Shown piece by piece: positions 25,375-39,720 of a DNA stretch of 64,000 nt. The position numbers were made by a program, and so were the translations under genes. The notes below the pieces were generated by a model. It was not told where the DNA came from. It worked only from the letters and a program-made list of their open reading frames with translations, and did no database searches. Origin of the DNA: Sitta carolinensis (lineage: Eukaryota > Chordata > Aves > Passeriformes > Sittidae); the NCBI GenBank assembly GCA_032173965.1, contig JAVUNC010000006.1:34443870-34507869 (forward strand), given 5' to 3'. Each line of letters opens with the position of its first letter. Positions within the stretch are counted from its first letter, which is position 1.

Positions 25375-28317
25375 TATATGCTACAACATCTGGGTCCAAA
25401 ACTGGAGCTAGCAATCTAATAAGACAGCTTAGTTATGAGCAGTCACTCCAATGTCTTGACCCTGATCATCTCCCTTTTTTAAATGATGAAAAGCTTGGCC
25501 CACTCACTTACAGACTGTTCATTTCAGCCATCCCCAAGTCATGTCATCTCTCTGGCAGGAACGAAGTAAGCCCTGAAAGTCCTGGGTGCAATTTTTCACC
25601 CACAAAATAATTCCCTGCTTGTGCCAAACAAACATCTGTCAGGTGGTGTGTGCCTTTTTCTCTGTCCGAGCGAGTGGCCCCTTTGCTCCTGGCATGGGTG
25701 TGGTGAAACCCACAATCCCATTCCTCTGGGAAAGTTCCCTTATGTCACACTGACAGGCAGATACATCAGAACTCCCAGGCTCTTTCCTGGTGGGGCAACT
25801 GGGCTAGGAAAGGCCATGCAAGAGGAAAGGGGAGGTTTTATGGCTACTGCCTCTTCCCTTGCCCTTTGGACAAGGCCGGGAGCAACCAGCCTTTCATCTC
25901 CCCAGGACTTTGTTTGTCCAGCCAAAAATCATGAATAGCAATCACCTTCTAGAGGGATTGGGAAGATTTGTTTGGCAATGCTTATAAAATGTCATGACTG
26001 AAAGGTGGGGTAGAAGGGCAATATTTTAATAAATTATTGTTGGTCCTCGAATGTGTGGAGGGAAAGGGCTGCTGCAGAAAGCCTAGCGGCATCTAGGTAG
26101 CTTACAGGACTCTCCTGGCTGCTTTGCTCCCATGTACACCAGAAAGCCTTTGTTTTCCTTGGATTCTGGGAAAGCCGTTCCCATACATTGTGTCGCTGTA
26201 GGGCAGCCTGCGCTCAGCAGGAAACCGCTGAGTGAGATAACCTACTGAATCATTTGTGGTTTCTGAGCATTTGGATGGCATTTTCCCACACGTTTGTGTG
26301 TTGTTTCCATCTATTCCAGGTTTCTGGGTTAATAGAGACTCAGGCTGCTGGACTGGGCTCAGTCCTGCCCCAAGCTGTGGGGCCACGTTGCCATTGCAGG
26401 TGTTTGTGTATGGTACTGTGGGTCCTGCCACCATGAGTCACCTTGACAGACACAGACAGAAGGGAGAGAAGTGTTGGTAATAACACTGTAACACAAGTTA
26501 GAACATCTTTTGTTTTACTTATGGGGTTTTCTCTACAAATATCTCTGGGTTTTGGTCAGCCCCCAAGGGCAGGTCCTGCTTTTAGGCTGCCCAGATTTCC
26601 CAATGGCTTTCAGATCTCTCACAGGCAGCAGGGGCAAACACTCCAGCGGGAGGCATTCCCAGTCCAGGCCCATTCCTGTGCCACAGAGGCTGCACAGATC
26701 AACAGCATGCTCAATTAGGTGATTAGGGCACTGTCTCAAGCATCATCATCCACTCTGTGAGTGCCAATATCCTTGGGCTTCAATGAGCCAGTGCTGGTTT
26801 TTAATTAATGATGGATTTCTAAGGTTATTAATTAACCCTGTTAGTTTTGCTGTTTCATTTCTTAGACAGAAAATCTGAATTAAAGTCTTTGGACCTTTTC
26901 CTGTCTGCAGCAACAAGCAGCTGTGTCCTTGTGGGGTGGAGTCATAGGTTTGTGCTCTGGCTCTTACCAAGGCAAGCATGCTGGTATCCATTGCTTTGGT
27001 ATTCACCCCTTGTCTTACCTTGACAGGTTTTATGAAAGGCACTGATGAAGCATTCACCAGCACCTTTCATGCACTCTGACAGAGCCACTGTGTGTCAGTG
27101 TGAGCTTGTCTTCCCACCTCTTTGCCCCTCTGATGTTTTGCTATCTGCTTGCAAAGGCAAGGGTTTTATTTGGAGCGTGCATATTACTGTCTCATTCTTG
27201 GTAAACTCCAAAGGATGTTTATGTATCTCATCATACAACCTGACACAATATCCTTCCCAGATACTGTTCCGTTTCATTAGTGTGTTTCTCACTACTGACG
27301 GAGCCCAGTAGAGTTGTAGGAACAGTGGCCAGAGAGTGCAAAAGGCAGTAATGAGATTTATCTTATATGCAACTTTATGGTATTGAAGAGCTTCATGTAT
27401 CATCTCTCTGTATCGTTTCTTCTCAAGCTGCTGCTGGTTGAACATGTTCTGTCTGACTCCTGCATCAGCCACACTGTGTCTTGATTTCCACTTGAATCAG
27501 TCTACTACCACTTTAACCCTGGCAGCCTTTGAAATCAGGAGGCCACTGGAACAATAAGCAGAATTCATAGTGCGATTTTCATCTTCACAGCAATTTTCAA
27601 ACACAAATGAATCAATCATTAATGGTCCCTTATGTGGGACATGACAAAAGACTGCAAGCATGATTTTACAGCCTGGGCTCAGAAAACCTGAGGGATTTGC
27701 TGAAAGTCACAGAAAAAATATGCCCCAAACTTCAAAAGAACAAATGAATTTGTACTACCAATTTTTTACATCCACATCATGTTCCCAGACCTTTAAACTA
27801 CAAGGCATTTTATTTTCTGGATCCTGTATTGCATTACTAACAGCAGAACCAGGATATTTGCTGCCACCTCACTGTGTCAATGATATTCACTGATGTAACA
27901 TAGTCTTTCCATGGAAAGGGAAATTAATTATAGGAAGTTATAGGGCATATGATGACCAAATGCCTGGCAATGTGGAGTGCCTTGGTGGAGTGCAGGATGT
28001 ACTCGAGGCAGTACACTGGGAAAGGTCTTTGTGCGGAAAGCGATACCTCAGGCATTGGAAACACACTCTCTTCCTCCCCCATCATTACAAAATGCTACCA
28101 AGTGGTTTCCTCATGGTGCTGAACCTCACTCCTCTGTCTCTCTGCTTCTGGTAACTGAGCTGAATAATTTGTGGTTTCATCACTGAACCACAACGTATCA
28201 AGATTTCAGTCTAATATTAGTACATAGCTTTCTCATTCTGCATATCATGGTACATCTGCACCCTAGAGATTACTCTGGAGTTTGGATTATCCTTTCCAAA
28301 CCCTGTCCACATAATTT

Positions 28318-28520
28318 CCTCACCAAAAGGGCTATCAAGCATTGGAACAGGCTGCCCAGAGAAGTGATGGAGTCACTATTCCTGGAGTTATTTAAAAGAC
28401 ACCTAGATGTGGTACTCAGGGGCATGGTTTAATGGTGGACATGGTAGAACTGAGTTAATGGTTGGACTTGATGATCTTAGAGGTCTTTTCTAACCCAAAT
28501 TATTCTATGACTTTGTGATA
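28318..28520 (+). mobile_element. CR1 LINE 3'-end fragment with remnant of ORF2 C-terminus
   Basis: Contains GCATTGGAACAGGCTGCCCA and GGTTGGACTTGATGATCTTA, and ends in ATTCTATGACTTTGTGA. A plus-strand frame codes KHWNRLPREV and a following FKRHLDVVLR, the decayed C-terminal part typical of CR1 ORF2. It is 5'-truncated and inactive. Confidence 0.92.
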
Positions 28521-30925
28521 TTTTATATTATTGAGATGAATCTATTGTGCTATGACAATGGGTAGCAAAAATTTGGTTATGCTAATAATGTGGTAATACT
28601 AGAAATCAGACTGACTAAAAATGGTTAACAGATGTGAAGGAGTGTTGGAAGTTCTGGAAGGTAAATATGATTTAAATTCAAGGAAGACACTGAGGGAGCT
28701 TACTAACTGCAATTCCAGCCTGGAGAACTATATGCTTCTTGAGTTTGGATGAAGAAGTTGTTATGCTTTGCTGTAATAAGCTTCTGAAAAATTAGTTAAT
28801 TTTTCTATGGTTCAAAGGTGGGTTATGAAATGAAATTAATAACCATGTAGAATATCCTTACTCTGTAAAACAAAAAGCAGAAGATTAAAAAAAAGTTAGC
28901 TTTCAGGTCATTGAGAATTCCTACAAAACCAAAAACACCCCCAGTGGAACATCCCCAGAGCAGGCAGAGCTTTGTAACACAGCTTCTGCTTTATCTTGCA
29001 CATGGAGGGGAAAAAGGACACCTACAGAATAATGCGACGGCCTTTTCCTTACCCCCTATTCCCTGAATACTCCCAAGAGATGAGGGGCAAGGAAGAACAA
29101 ACATTGAGAAACAGCTGGGTCATCATGTTCTGGCATAAGTGGAAATAGTCTGGAAAGGGCTCTGTCAATACAGTTTTCCCTCAACAGATGTGACTCCATA
29201 TTTTAATTTGGGCAAAAGAAATCATTCTAGAGAAAGACTGGGAATTCAACAAAAACTTCAGGACAAAACCACATAATTTGGTAGACACTAATGAATCACA
29301 TACATCATGTTTTCCTTTCATTCTTTTTATTGGTGCCCACACCCGTGATCCACCTCACTTCAGTTTAATAAAGACCAGAGACCCTGTTTAACCTTCCAAG
29401 TCAGGCCTATGAGAAAAACCCAAAGCTGTCAGCAAATCCTAAAAGAAACTTAATGCTTTTGTCCATTTAAATGTTTTAATTTGCTTTTCTTGTTTTTCTT
29501 ATTTTCCATCAAAGCTGTGGGAGGCAGTGATGCCTTTGGACTATTGCCGTATATCTTTTCATCCTGACTTTTACTTTCCTTTCTGGCCCGTTCTGAAACA
29601 GGAAAACAATGTGGGTGGCAGAAGGGCAGCTTCCACCACTTCATTAAAACAGCATTTGTTTTTTTTTAATTGAAATGTCTTATGGCATCTCCCATTATAA
29701 CTATTAATATATTACCTAGCACCATTCTTATCAGATTTTGAATATTACTATTTTAGATTCAAATCCATGTACTTTTGATTTAATACATTAAACTCATATC
29801 ATTCCCATTTATTTATTTATTTATTTATTTATTTATTTTATTTATTTTATTTATTTATTATACATTTTTTATTATATATTGCCCAAACAATGTCATTGGA
29901 AAGGAAGAAGAGACACATAAGAAATGCTAGGTTTTCATTTACCAGTTTCAAAAACACTTTCAATATTCTTAAAACGATAATATCTGACCTAGTCTGAAGT
30001 GGAAGAGACATGATACTAAAAGAGAGGTCTGAAGCAGAAATATGAAGTGCAGTCCGGTGGGTCAGAAGGCATCACACAGACTCTTGAGATAAGTCATGTG
30101 TCTATTTATGGCAGCAAACAGAAAGAAAGTGGAATGAGGGGGAGCCTAATTTTTTTGTCTTTAAAGTGGTGATACATCTGATTAGCGAGGTGGGGCCTCT
30201 TTGGACCCAAGCAGGATGCCTTAGTGGTACAAAGTCCTGCTGATTCCAGCTGTGTGGATCCATGAAATATTTTTTCACTGGAACTGGGGGTGAAAGGAGG
30301 TAACATTTTTAATGGGGTATTTATTTTATTTTATTTTCCTAGTCAAGTAATGCTGATCCACCAGAAAACAAAAAAGTTCAACAGAAATATGGCTGTGTTG
30401 ATGAAGTGTAAGTTCAGGCTAAAGGTTGAATGATATCTGGGGGTAAGACTGGGCAAAATACAGCTGGCTTGATCCAACTCTCCTGCTGTTTGGCTTGGTG
30501 CACCCAACTCTGCCCTGATGCACTGCTTGCTTTCTGGAGGTGGGCCTTCCAGCTCTTTTCCTGCTTCACCTCGCAGCTGAAGGCCCAAACCTGTGGTTTG
30601 CAGCATGGGCCAGTGGTTTAACCTCTGCTGGAGCAGACACTTGATTGCAGAGCTGCACCCTCTGTGTGCTCGTGCAGACACTGGGCAGCTGCAGTGTGCA
30701 CAGCTCTGTGGATGAACCTGCTCCTACCACCTGGAGGGAGCAGGATCTCAGCGTGAGGCAGTGGCTTCCAGGAGGAAAGTATTCCAACATGAACGCTGGA
30801 GGCTCTGATAACTAGTCACACACAGCAAGAGTGTGCATTGAGACAGCAAAAAGATCAAGGAGAAAGAGGAAACAAAAATGAGAGAGCTGAGCATTAAGCT
30901 GGCACAGACAGCAGTGGAGTGAGAC
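28521..30925. other. Intergenic between two CR1 fragments
   Basis: AT-rich with the TTTA microsatellite at 29807. The last 500 bp are GC-richer. No gene seen. Confidence 0.6.
29807..29860 (+). repeat. (TTTA)n microsatellite
   Basis: About 13 units of ATTT with two small interruptions. Confidence 0.85.
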
Positions 30926-31050
30926 ACCAGGCTGGATGGGGCTCTTGAGCAACCTGGTCTAGAGAAAGGTCTTCCTGCCCACTGCAGAGAGGTCAAGATG
31001 ATTTTTAGGTCTCTTGAAACCTAAGCCAGTCTATGATTCTGTGATTCTAT
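30926..31050 (+). mobile_element. CR1 LINE 3'-terminal fragment
   Basis: Starts near AGGCTGGATGGGGCTC, continues AGCAACCTGGTCTAG, and ends in GTCTATGATTCTGTGATTCT. Only about 125 bp remain. Confidence 0.9.
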
Positions 31051-34000
31051 ATGCCAAGTAGGACTTGTGAAATCTGCCTTTAGTAAAACATTCCTTTCAT
31101 CCTATAGCTGCTTATACCTTAGTGCACTAAATGAAGATGTTGCAAGACATGAAATCCCATAAGCTACCTAAAAACAAGAGCTAATGTGTAAAAAACCATT
31201 TGTTTCTTCTAGAAAAAACACTGCTGCATGTGAAACATGAAGTGCAATGAGTTGGCATCAACTGGAACAGGGAGTGAATAATAAGGAAAAAATAAAATTA
31301 TTTATATTAAACAAAAAATTCCCTGTTCACTGTTAATATTGAGTTATGTAGTCAACTTCTATCTAATGTAGAAAAAAAGACTAAGCAGATACTGTATTCC
31401 AGGCAAAAGATATTAGACTTTATTTAAATGAAGTAAACATCTCATTAAATATCTATATTTATAGACACTAATGAACATTACTGCCATAGGGGCAACAGAA
31501 ATAAGACAATGAATATGGTAAAATTTATTCCTTTACAATTTTGAGTAGTAAATCTTTCTTGTGATCTAACAAGGTACAATAAGAAATTCTACTATATTAA
31601 AATACCTCTAAGGATGTAAGAAAACCGATCTCTGATCAGCTCAGCTAGAAATTACACCACACATTTCCGCCTGGTTTTTTAAAAACTCCTACTCTGATTA
31701 TAATGCACCATTGGAGAAGATAGCACTATTTATTTTAGGATATTTCACACCAGGAGAGCAGAAGTTTTCAAGGAAACCTTGAAAAAGGTATGGACCTTAA
31801 AGCAATAAAGACCTCAGTTTTAGAGGGTTTTTTTAACTTCTGCAGGCTCTTTCAGGCAGAGTAGCACACCTTTATTCCTACGTCTTCTCACAGGTTGCGT
31901 GGTGAGAATTGTACTCAGTGTATTCTGTTTGACCTGTGAAATTCAGGGCACAAAATATTTTTGCCCAAGGTCTGCCTGATACAGAGCTGGGTCTTTCAGG
32001 GCACTGTTTCCCCATCAGCTGTGGGATAGGGCTTATCCCTCCTCATGTCTGTTGTCTCCACCAAATTTGAGAAGGCTTTGCTCTCCACCCAGGCTCTCTC
32101 CTGTCTCTTTCTCCTTTCCCAGTTCCCCTTTCCTACCTTTCCTGCTATCCTGACATGCCATCAGACGAGGAAGCTCTCTGAAGCTGCCCAGTGCGAAGCA
32201 TAGGTCTGAACTGGAACAGGCTCGTTCCTAGCTGCTGGTACCTTTCCTCCTGCCCTATCTATTTTTGCCTTTATTTTGCTTCTTGGTTGTAGGGAACATG
32301 GTTTTTGCTCAGCATATTTTTCCCACATCATACCCAGTACTGTTCTCTGTCAATTTGATATGAGAGTTTCCAAGGAATCAGTGACCTCTGCAAGCCTGAG
32401 GAGCCCCAGGAGCAGCATTTATCCCAGTGCCGTGCTGCAGGCAGCCAGCTCTCCTCTCCCTGGCAGGCTGCAGCACCACCAGTTTCAGCCCTGGGTTTTG
32501 ACCAGCTGTAATATTCTGTACAGGAGAAGACACAGCTTTGTACACAAATCTTGCACAGCTCCTGCAGGATAGCTTGCCTGTGTGGGCAGTGGTTATTCAC
32601 AGGAGACCCTGCCTTTGTGTCACACCAGTGCTGCTTTTCTCTGAGGTATCAGATGCAAGGCTTTGCTGGAGTCAAGATGCCCAGGGTGGGTGATCTAACC
32701 CTCTTCACTTCTGCCTTGGAAATCAAGATCAGCTGTGGCTTATGGGCCTGTGAGCCAGATGGTTAGCAGGGCTGTTGAATTCATTTCTTGTTGTTCCTGT
32801 ACATAAATCTAACAAAATGGTTTTACCTTCCTACAGCTGGCACATGTGCCTAATGATTTGATCTTTTGCATTTTAAATATTTATTCAGTATTTAATTTAC
32901 ACCCCTGAGACTAATCCTGGTGGTTTAACTTAGCCCTCAACTAGTTTCACTGAATCATCTCTATGACAATTCAGTGATCTTCAACAAATTGTCTTTGTAT
33001 ATTAGCAGGGCCCCATCCTTTCTTTATTGGTATTTTGGGGGTATTTTGGAAGGAGCTACTGGTGATTTTTTTAAGTATTACAAGGCATTAAACTGTTGTT
33101 TCTGTCTTTGAAATTATAGATGGTCTCCATAGAGACACTGAAGTTCTACATTGCTCTCTTGAATTGCCTGAAGAAGTGGCACTTAGAATTACATTCAAAA
33201 CAATGCTAATTAGCAAATGTTGAATTTTAAACAAGCTTCACAGCAAGGTTTTTTGCTTGATAGAAGCAGCAAACCAGCAATCGACTGACCAAACTGACAA
33301 AACTGAACTACAGGCAACGTGCTATTTAATTATTCATTAGACATTGTGCAGGGTTAACTACAAGGCACCATTCCCTTTTTGAGGACTCACTGAGCCAAGT
33401 GTAAGTGCCTTAGAAATCCAGCATAACAAATAGTCAGAAAAAATCAGCAAAATTAAATCTGCTTCCCAAATTGCAGATTTATTGAGGAGGGGTCAGGCAT
33501 GAACAAACCTCTGCTGCCATTTGATGAGAGTGATCCAGCATATGCACAGAATGGAAATAAAAAGACATGAGATATTTGGGTGGAGGACAAAACAGACATT
33601 CTCAGTCTAGAATTAGGCCTGGACAGTGTAAGGTGAGGAAGATGGAGCAGAGCTCCCCACAGGGCCCTGTGTCCCCTTTCTACCCAGAACCACAGGTGTC
33701 TCTGATTCACCTGTGTGTGTGTGGAGGGGCATATACCCCACTGGGATGCTGGAGGTCCTTCAAGGGCTGCCTGGGAGGTAAAACCAGACAGATATTTTGG
33801 TCAGAGCAGAGGCTGGAAGCTGGCAGTAGCTGAACACTGATGCCAGATGTTGTTGCTAGAACTCATTAATCTGGCAAGGTGCAAGTAGGGATGAAAAGAA
33901 AGCTTTGGAGAAGGCTTTTATATTAGCTAAAATCTTGTCACTTGCAGAATAATCCATAGTCAAAGAAAATATTGCAAGAAGGGGGAAGATTTGTGGACCC

Positions 34001-34276
34001 ATGCAGAAGACACAAAGTGTTGGATAATATTTTGGACAGATACTGATCTAGGCTCAGATACACTTAGAAAAATGGAGACTGGAAACATATGTTTATTCCA
34101 CTATTTGGTTTGATCTATGTTTTTCTCATATTAGCTAAAGCAAAGTCCGTGTCTGCTGCAACAGAGCCAGTGAATGAGGACAATGTTCTGCCTCTCCCAA
34201 GCCAAGGGAAATTGAGGAGGAAACACTGTTCACTCTGAGAAGTACTACCAGAACTACCCCAGGTACTAATTCAGGT

Positions 34277-34332
34277 GGCTGCAGTTCTCTGCAATTAGAT
34301 GCATGGCTGTAGTTCTCTGCAATTAGATGCAT
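34277..34332 (+). repeat. Two-copy 28-bp tandem duplication
   Basis: Unit 34277-34304 and unit 34305-34332 both read GGCTG(C/T)AGTTCTCTGC... ATTAGATGCAT and differ at one base only. This is a recent local duplication. Confidence 0.9.
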
Positions 34333-36252
34333 TACAGACCAGGTAGGTAATTCTGGGCCACACTTTGACAAGGTTTATACCTGGAAGAGGACAGGAGGAC
34401 TGCTGGCATGCTGTGTTGTTTCTCTGGAAGACAGGGCAGCAAGAACTGCTGGCATCACAGGCAGGACGCATGGTTATACATTGGTTTAACTGATGACTGC
34501 AGAGAGCCTTGATCCTTAAACTGAAAAGTATTTGCTAAGAGTACTAACATGACAGTTTGGTTTCACTAGTAATGTAGTGCAATCACTTACCATCCTGTTT
34601 CACTCTCTGTTGTGATTTTATTATTTATATGGGAAACAGTGAGAGAATTATCATCTGGGATTATCCCTGATGGTCTTCATTTGTGGATCTAAACCTTCTT
34701 CCCTTAAAGCTTTTAATGTTTCTGTAACTCTCTCAAATGCTTCTCATGCATCAGACATGGAAACACTGCTGATGAAGGATTTGGAAATGGAGAAATGAGC
34801 AAATCAGTACACCAGACTTCACCTCACAAACACGTCTGTCAGCCCCCCTTGCATACGTTCAGCATTGCAACAGGCATCTACCTGCCACCTGCTCTGTGTG
34901 GGGAGAAACACAAGTGCAAAACAGGACAACTTCAAAACAGTTCTGCTCCTTCAGCTGGGATGATGCTTTGTATCAGGTATTTGTATTAGAGGATCATATT
35001 TTCTGAGATAAGACAAACAAGTGAGTAGGATGAAATCTCCTATCTAACCAAATGGAATAAAATGTGACTGGTAAAGCCATTCCCAGCTATGGCGATACTT
35101 CATCCTGCATACTATAGCTACCTACATATGGGCTAAAACTCAGCATAATAAAATCCTTCTATCTAAAGTGGTTCACAGTCTGTAGTCAGTTATTTTCCTG
35201 CTACCACTTTGTGATATCAGTAGTAACTGCACTTGCCATGAGCATTTGAATGACCTGTCATAGGAGAGACTTGCCCTGCAAACAATCTCTGTACTCTGCA
35301 GTCTTATTAAATAATGCCTGTACTAAACCTGACTACAAGAATGATCTCATCCCGTGTATTGTTTTCTGTGTAGTGTCCACCGTTATTAAGACTGCATGTC
35401 CTAGATCCCAGAGAAAGGCTCATGTAAGGAAACAATTATTTCCCTTTTCTTTTCAGCATGCATATTTTATTCCTGCTAGTTTTGTCAGCAGCATACAAAA
35501 GCTGGGTGCTGAAGCCTGCAGATTTCTTGTTCTCCCTTGACACTGAGTCCCACACATATCTCAGTCAGGGAGCAATTGGTCTCTTTTCATGTGTCCACTG
35601 TAGGAGTACACATAAGGGAAAGCCTGAAATAGGACCTTTTAATTTGACAAATGGGAAATACAAAAATGCTGGGTTGCCACTGTTGCTGGCTAAGACATCC
35701 CCTCTCAGCAGCATCTAGGCTGAGTTCAGCACGTTTATATACTTTTGAGTGAGCACAAAGTTTCTCCTAGACACCAAAAGGTTCACAAATGATCATGCAA
35801 AGAGATAAAAAAAAGAACCTAGCATTTAACTGTACCTTTCTCTCTCCATTGTTTGGTGCCAGCTATGTAAGTATCAGCTTCTCCACGATGTGACTGCTGT
35901 CTAGTCTAGAGTAAGGTCCTGCTTCATGAATAGCATCCACAAGTGGATTTGCCTCGCTTTCATGAAAAGATAGTCAGACACTGTAATTGCCCCAGGTCAC
36001 CAGACTCCTAATATTATTTCTCTCATGGAGAAGAAAAGGCCATGTGAAGGAAAAATAGGAATTCTGGACTGGGACTCCTTGCTGAGCCTGCACTGTTCTC
36101 ACTTTATAGCAGCCTTGGTTGGGGTTATGTTGCCATGTGAAAGACTTGAGCAAAACCACCCTGGTCCATAGGGAGCAAGGGAAGGGCAGGGAATGGAGGA
36201 AGGGGTCCCAGGAGGCTGAGGGCAAGCACAGGTGGGGTGTAAAACACAGCCA

Positions 36253-36273
36253 GAGTGCTCTAAAGGAGCACTC
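36253..36273. repeat. Short perfect hairpin
   Basis: GAGTGCTC, spacer TAAAG, GAGCACTC: an 8-bp perfect stem with a 5-nt loop. It may well be chance; no RNA gene is implied. Confidence 0.5.
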
Positions 36274-39200
36274 AAGGACTCTAAAGCTCTGAGGATTTTA
36301 AGGGTGTAAAACCCCACTGAGGCTCAGCTCCTTCCCGCAGTATTTCCTAGTCTAGGAAAGGAGGGGCATGGAGTTGGACCACTTGGCTGAGTGAAATGAA
36401 CAGAAATGAAAATGAAATGTTTATTGAATAGTCGTATTCACTTTGGTGTGTTTTCCTGTTACCTAGAAACAAATTAGCAATTACTTCAGATCTGATACCC
36501 AAAGAATACACCTCTAAACTGACCTGACTGCACGAGTTCTGGCTGCACCTTTGTCTGAATGTGGGTTTGAGAAGGTTGGTCGGCATTCAAAAGCAATCTG
36601 AATCCCAACAGTGCTTGTTGTTTTATAAGAGTGACTCTACTTGCTGAATTGAACAGAAATAAGAAAAAAAATAAAGCATACAAAGAATTTTTTAACTGTA
36701 ATATAACCTGTTTGATATTTCCATGCTTAGTATTGAAGTGACCCATCTTTCAGATTTGTCATTTCAATCTACTTTGGCCCAGGAACTGTGAAGAAACAAT
36801 GCTTTTTAACAGAAGCTGTACTACAACGCATTAAAAAAAGAGCTCACTCTCTCAGAGCTGAAGATGTCTCCTTGGACTAATGTTCAGATCCTGTATTTTC
36901 TGGCTTTTGGTTGATTTATCCATGCAGCCATAATATCATTTTATGTTTCATTTCCTAGCTTTCTAAAGGAAACAAGAAAAATAAAAATGCAGTTTAATGC
37001 ACTCCACAATGACTATTTAAGCATTACATCATCAGAAAGGCTGTCACTAACTAGTAAGTGGTCCCAATGATAAGACAGCATCACCTAGCAACTGCAGAGA
37101 AGTTATTAACCCTTTTGTGACTACTATATCTACCACCAAAGCTGGAAATCGCTTGTAGGCAACAAAAGCAAATATCCAAATGCATGCAAAAACCTGCAAA
37201 GCTCCTTCCATCTTGTGATTATGGTGTGAACATTTTTCTCTGCAATTCTGAAAAGATGCCCAGTTCAGTTCTGCAAAAGGACATATGAGGACCACCCGCC
37301 TGTGCAGCCAGCTTCTGAGAAAGAAGGGAAGTGTGATGAATCATTCTAGCGCTACATGTGCAGACATAGGGTGATACAGGGTTTTTTCACTCTCCTGAAG
37401 AAGGATGACTGGTTAAAATATTACCAGGACTCTCAGGAGGTTTACAGTTATTATTTAAACAGGTCATGAGTCTTTGCAGCCCTCCTGAATATCATTCAAT
37501 GTTTTAGAGAACAAGTTATGTTCATCCTATAGCTGCAAAGCAGAAAGAGGCAATTAGCTGTAAGCCTTAAATTTCAGTAAAATTTATGTCAAGAAAGCAA
37601 AAATTAAACCTAAACCCTGGTATGATTTACATGGGAATGGGCAGATCCTGAGGGATCAAGCACCTGGGGACTACCTCACAGGCTCACATCCTCTCCTGAT
37701 GAATGCTACCATTCCCTGAGTTGGTGTAACTTCCAGAAAAGTCCTGGGATGGCTTTTACTGCAGGACTGAAATCCGAAATCCACATTGGGAAACACAGTA
37801 AGGACGTCCACTGCAGCTGCAGTACACTGCATGCCAGGAAACCAGCAGCAGAAGCAAGGGCTGCAGACAGGAATAATGTGGGAGAGGCACCAAGAACCAG
37901 GTCTGCACACTAAGGACTAGACAGGCTCACAGCAGGACAGCATCTCCATGGACTGTTATCTTCTTAAGATTCAAGAGCATGCCAACTTTTCCTGTGTGAT
38001 CTTGCAGAAAATGTTCACGTCCAGGAGATTGCCAGACACAGAGAGAGCTCGAACCCCAATGTTTTCGGTGTGAATAAAGAGTGGAGAAAAAAGTGTGTGT
38101 CATCCTGTTTCCCATGCCTCATTTGAGAGGTTTCCAGGCCCTCAGAAAGACCTCTATGGTGATGTCAGCAGATTCTCTCTATCTTCAAATGCTGCTTTTT
38201 TTTCTTTTTTGTTTGAATACCTATGCATAGTAAAAAATGCAACAGCCCAAGTTGCAGGTCTTTTGTAGCAGTAGCCATGAGCCAAGCAAGCCAAGAGATT
38301 AAGCAAGTGCAAGGAGAGCAAAGAAAAATCCAGCAAGAAAAGAACAGCAAGAAGAGCACAGTAATTGCTTTTCAAGTCCCACAAAGATGCTCTGGACAAA
38401 CATCAGTCTAATTGGAGCAATTCTTCAGTATTTTATTCCAAATAAATAAGCTGTCCAACTCTATTACATATGATGTTGTGTATTTGTTCCAATGATTTTT
38501 AAGTGGGTAATGGGACTGCACTGCTTTGTGTGTTTTCATTCCAAATTACTAAAACAAGCTTTGTAAAATCTCCCCAGAAAAACATGATGTCCTGTTAAAT
38601 CACTACTCCAATATGATTATAAAAAACCTGACTCTTATTACTCTGTTAGTTTGTCATAAGCTGTAATAAAGCAGAGCAATAACTAGCCAGCACGAAAGAG
38701 TACACATTTCCAGCTAAAGTGCAGAGAAGTAGATAGGACCTAATTTGTGTTCTGCAAAGCCTCAAGCAAGCCAGAGGCTGACAGTCTCCCTCTCGCCGAC
38801 TTCACTAGAAATCTCTCAGCACCTCACAGGATTGCAGAGCACCTGCTAATATTGACCTCATCAGTGCAGTTCCAAGTACTCAGTGCTCACATCAGCTATT
38901 AATATAAATTATACTTGAGGGGATACAGTAGTTGTAAGAGCTAATCCAAACACCAGTAAACACCATCACTATTTCAGTGAGTCAAAAAGGGTGCTCCCAC
39001 TCAGCCATCCATGAAGGTGTCATATCACAGCCAAGCCGATCAAGCCATGTAAAATGATTTTGCAATATTTTCATATCATAAAATATGTACATACATTGAA
39101 TCCACCGATCTTGTGGCCTACAAATACTGCTGATACCTAGGAATTTACTAAGCCATCCACAGAGCTTTTTGAACTCTCTTTAGGACCTGAGCCAAACCCC

Positions 39201-39695
39201 AGATCCTGAGCCTTCTTTGATGCTATGATCACTTTTATAGCACCCAAATACAGTTGTTTCTCTTATTTTAATTCACCAATTTCTTAATAGCAACAAGATA
39301 CTTGTTAGACACACATGCATTTCACTGTGAGGATATTATTGCACAGTATATTTTTAAAGTTAATTTGGTCTGTGACCTTGCATCCTCTAACATCATCATC
39401 CAAGTAGGCACTGGATTTACAGAATAGCACTGCATTGAAATGAGGCAGGATTTTTTTCCAAAACAGTTGCCATTCTGCAGTTTCTGTTCTCTTTTCAGCT
39501 GAGATATTACTGACTTTGAAAACCTGGTCCCTGGACAGTCTGCAAGGTATGAGTTAAACTAGAGAAAATACTTATATAACTTTATATTAAACCTAGTGTT
39601 GCACAATGAGGTGATTAGAAATTTCTTGACATATCCTGGAACTTGTCCATTTGAACACTTTGCATTTAATTTATTTGTTAATTTTCTTTTTAAAG

Positions 39696-39720
39696 GAAAA
39701 AACAAACAAACAAACAAACC
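39696..39720 (+). repeat. (AAAC)n microsatellite
   Basis: About six AAAC units after an A-run. Confidence 0.8.

Larger units (their letters stand above)
20036..28317. other. Intergenic, no gene recognised
   Basis: Holds the G-rich tract at 22344 and the perfect palindrome at 25347. Somewhat GC-richer parts (23400-23830, 25600-26100) give chance frames up to 163 codons. The minus-strand frame around 27095-27493 has no recognised homology. Confidence 0.6.

Noticed and set aside
27095..27493. Minus-strand open frame of about 130 codons with a protein-like composition
   Set aside because: It has no ATG at the start of the frame (a GTG is the nominal start), no recognised family and no clear splice context. 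It could be chance; a protein search and conservation test would settle it.
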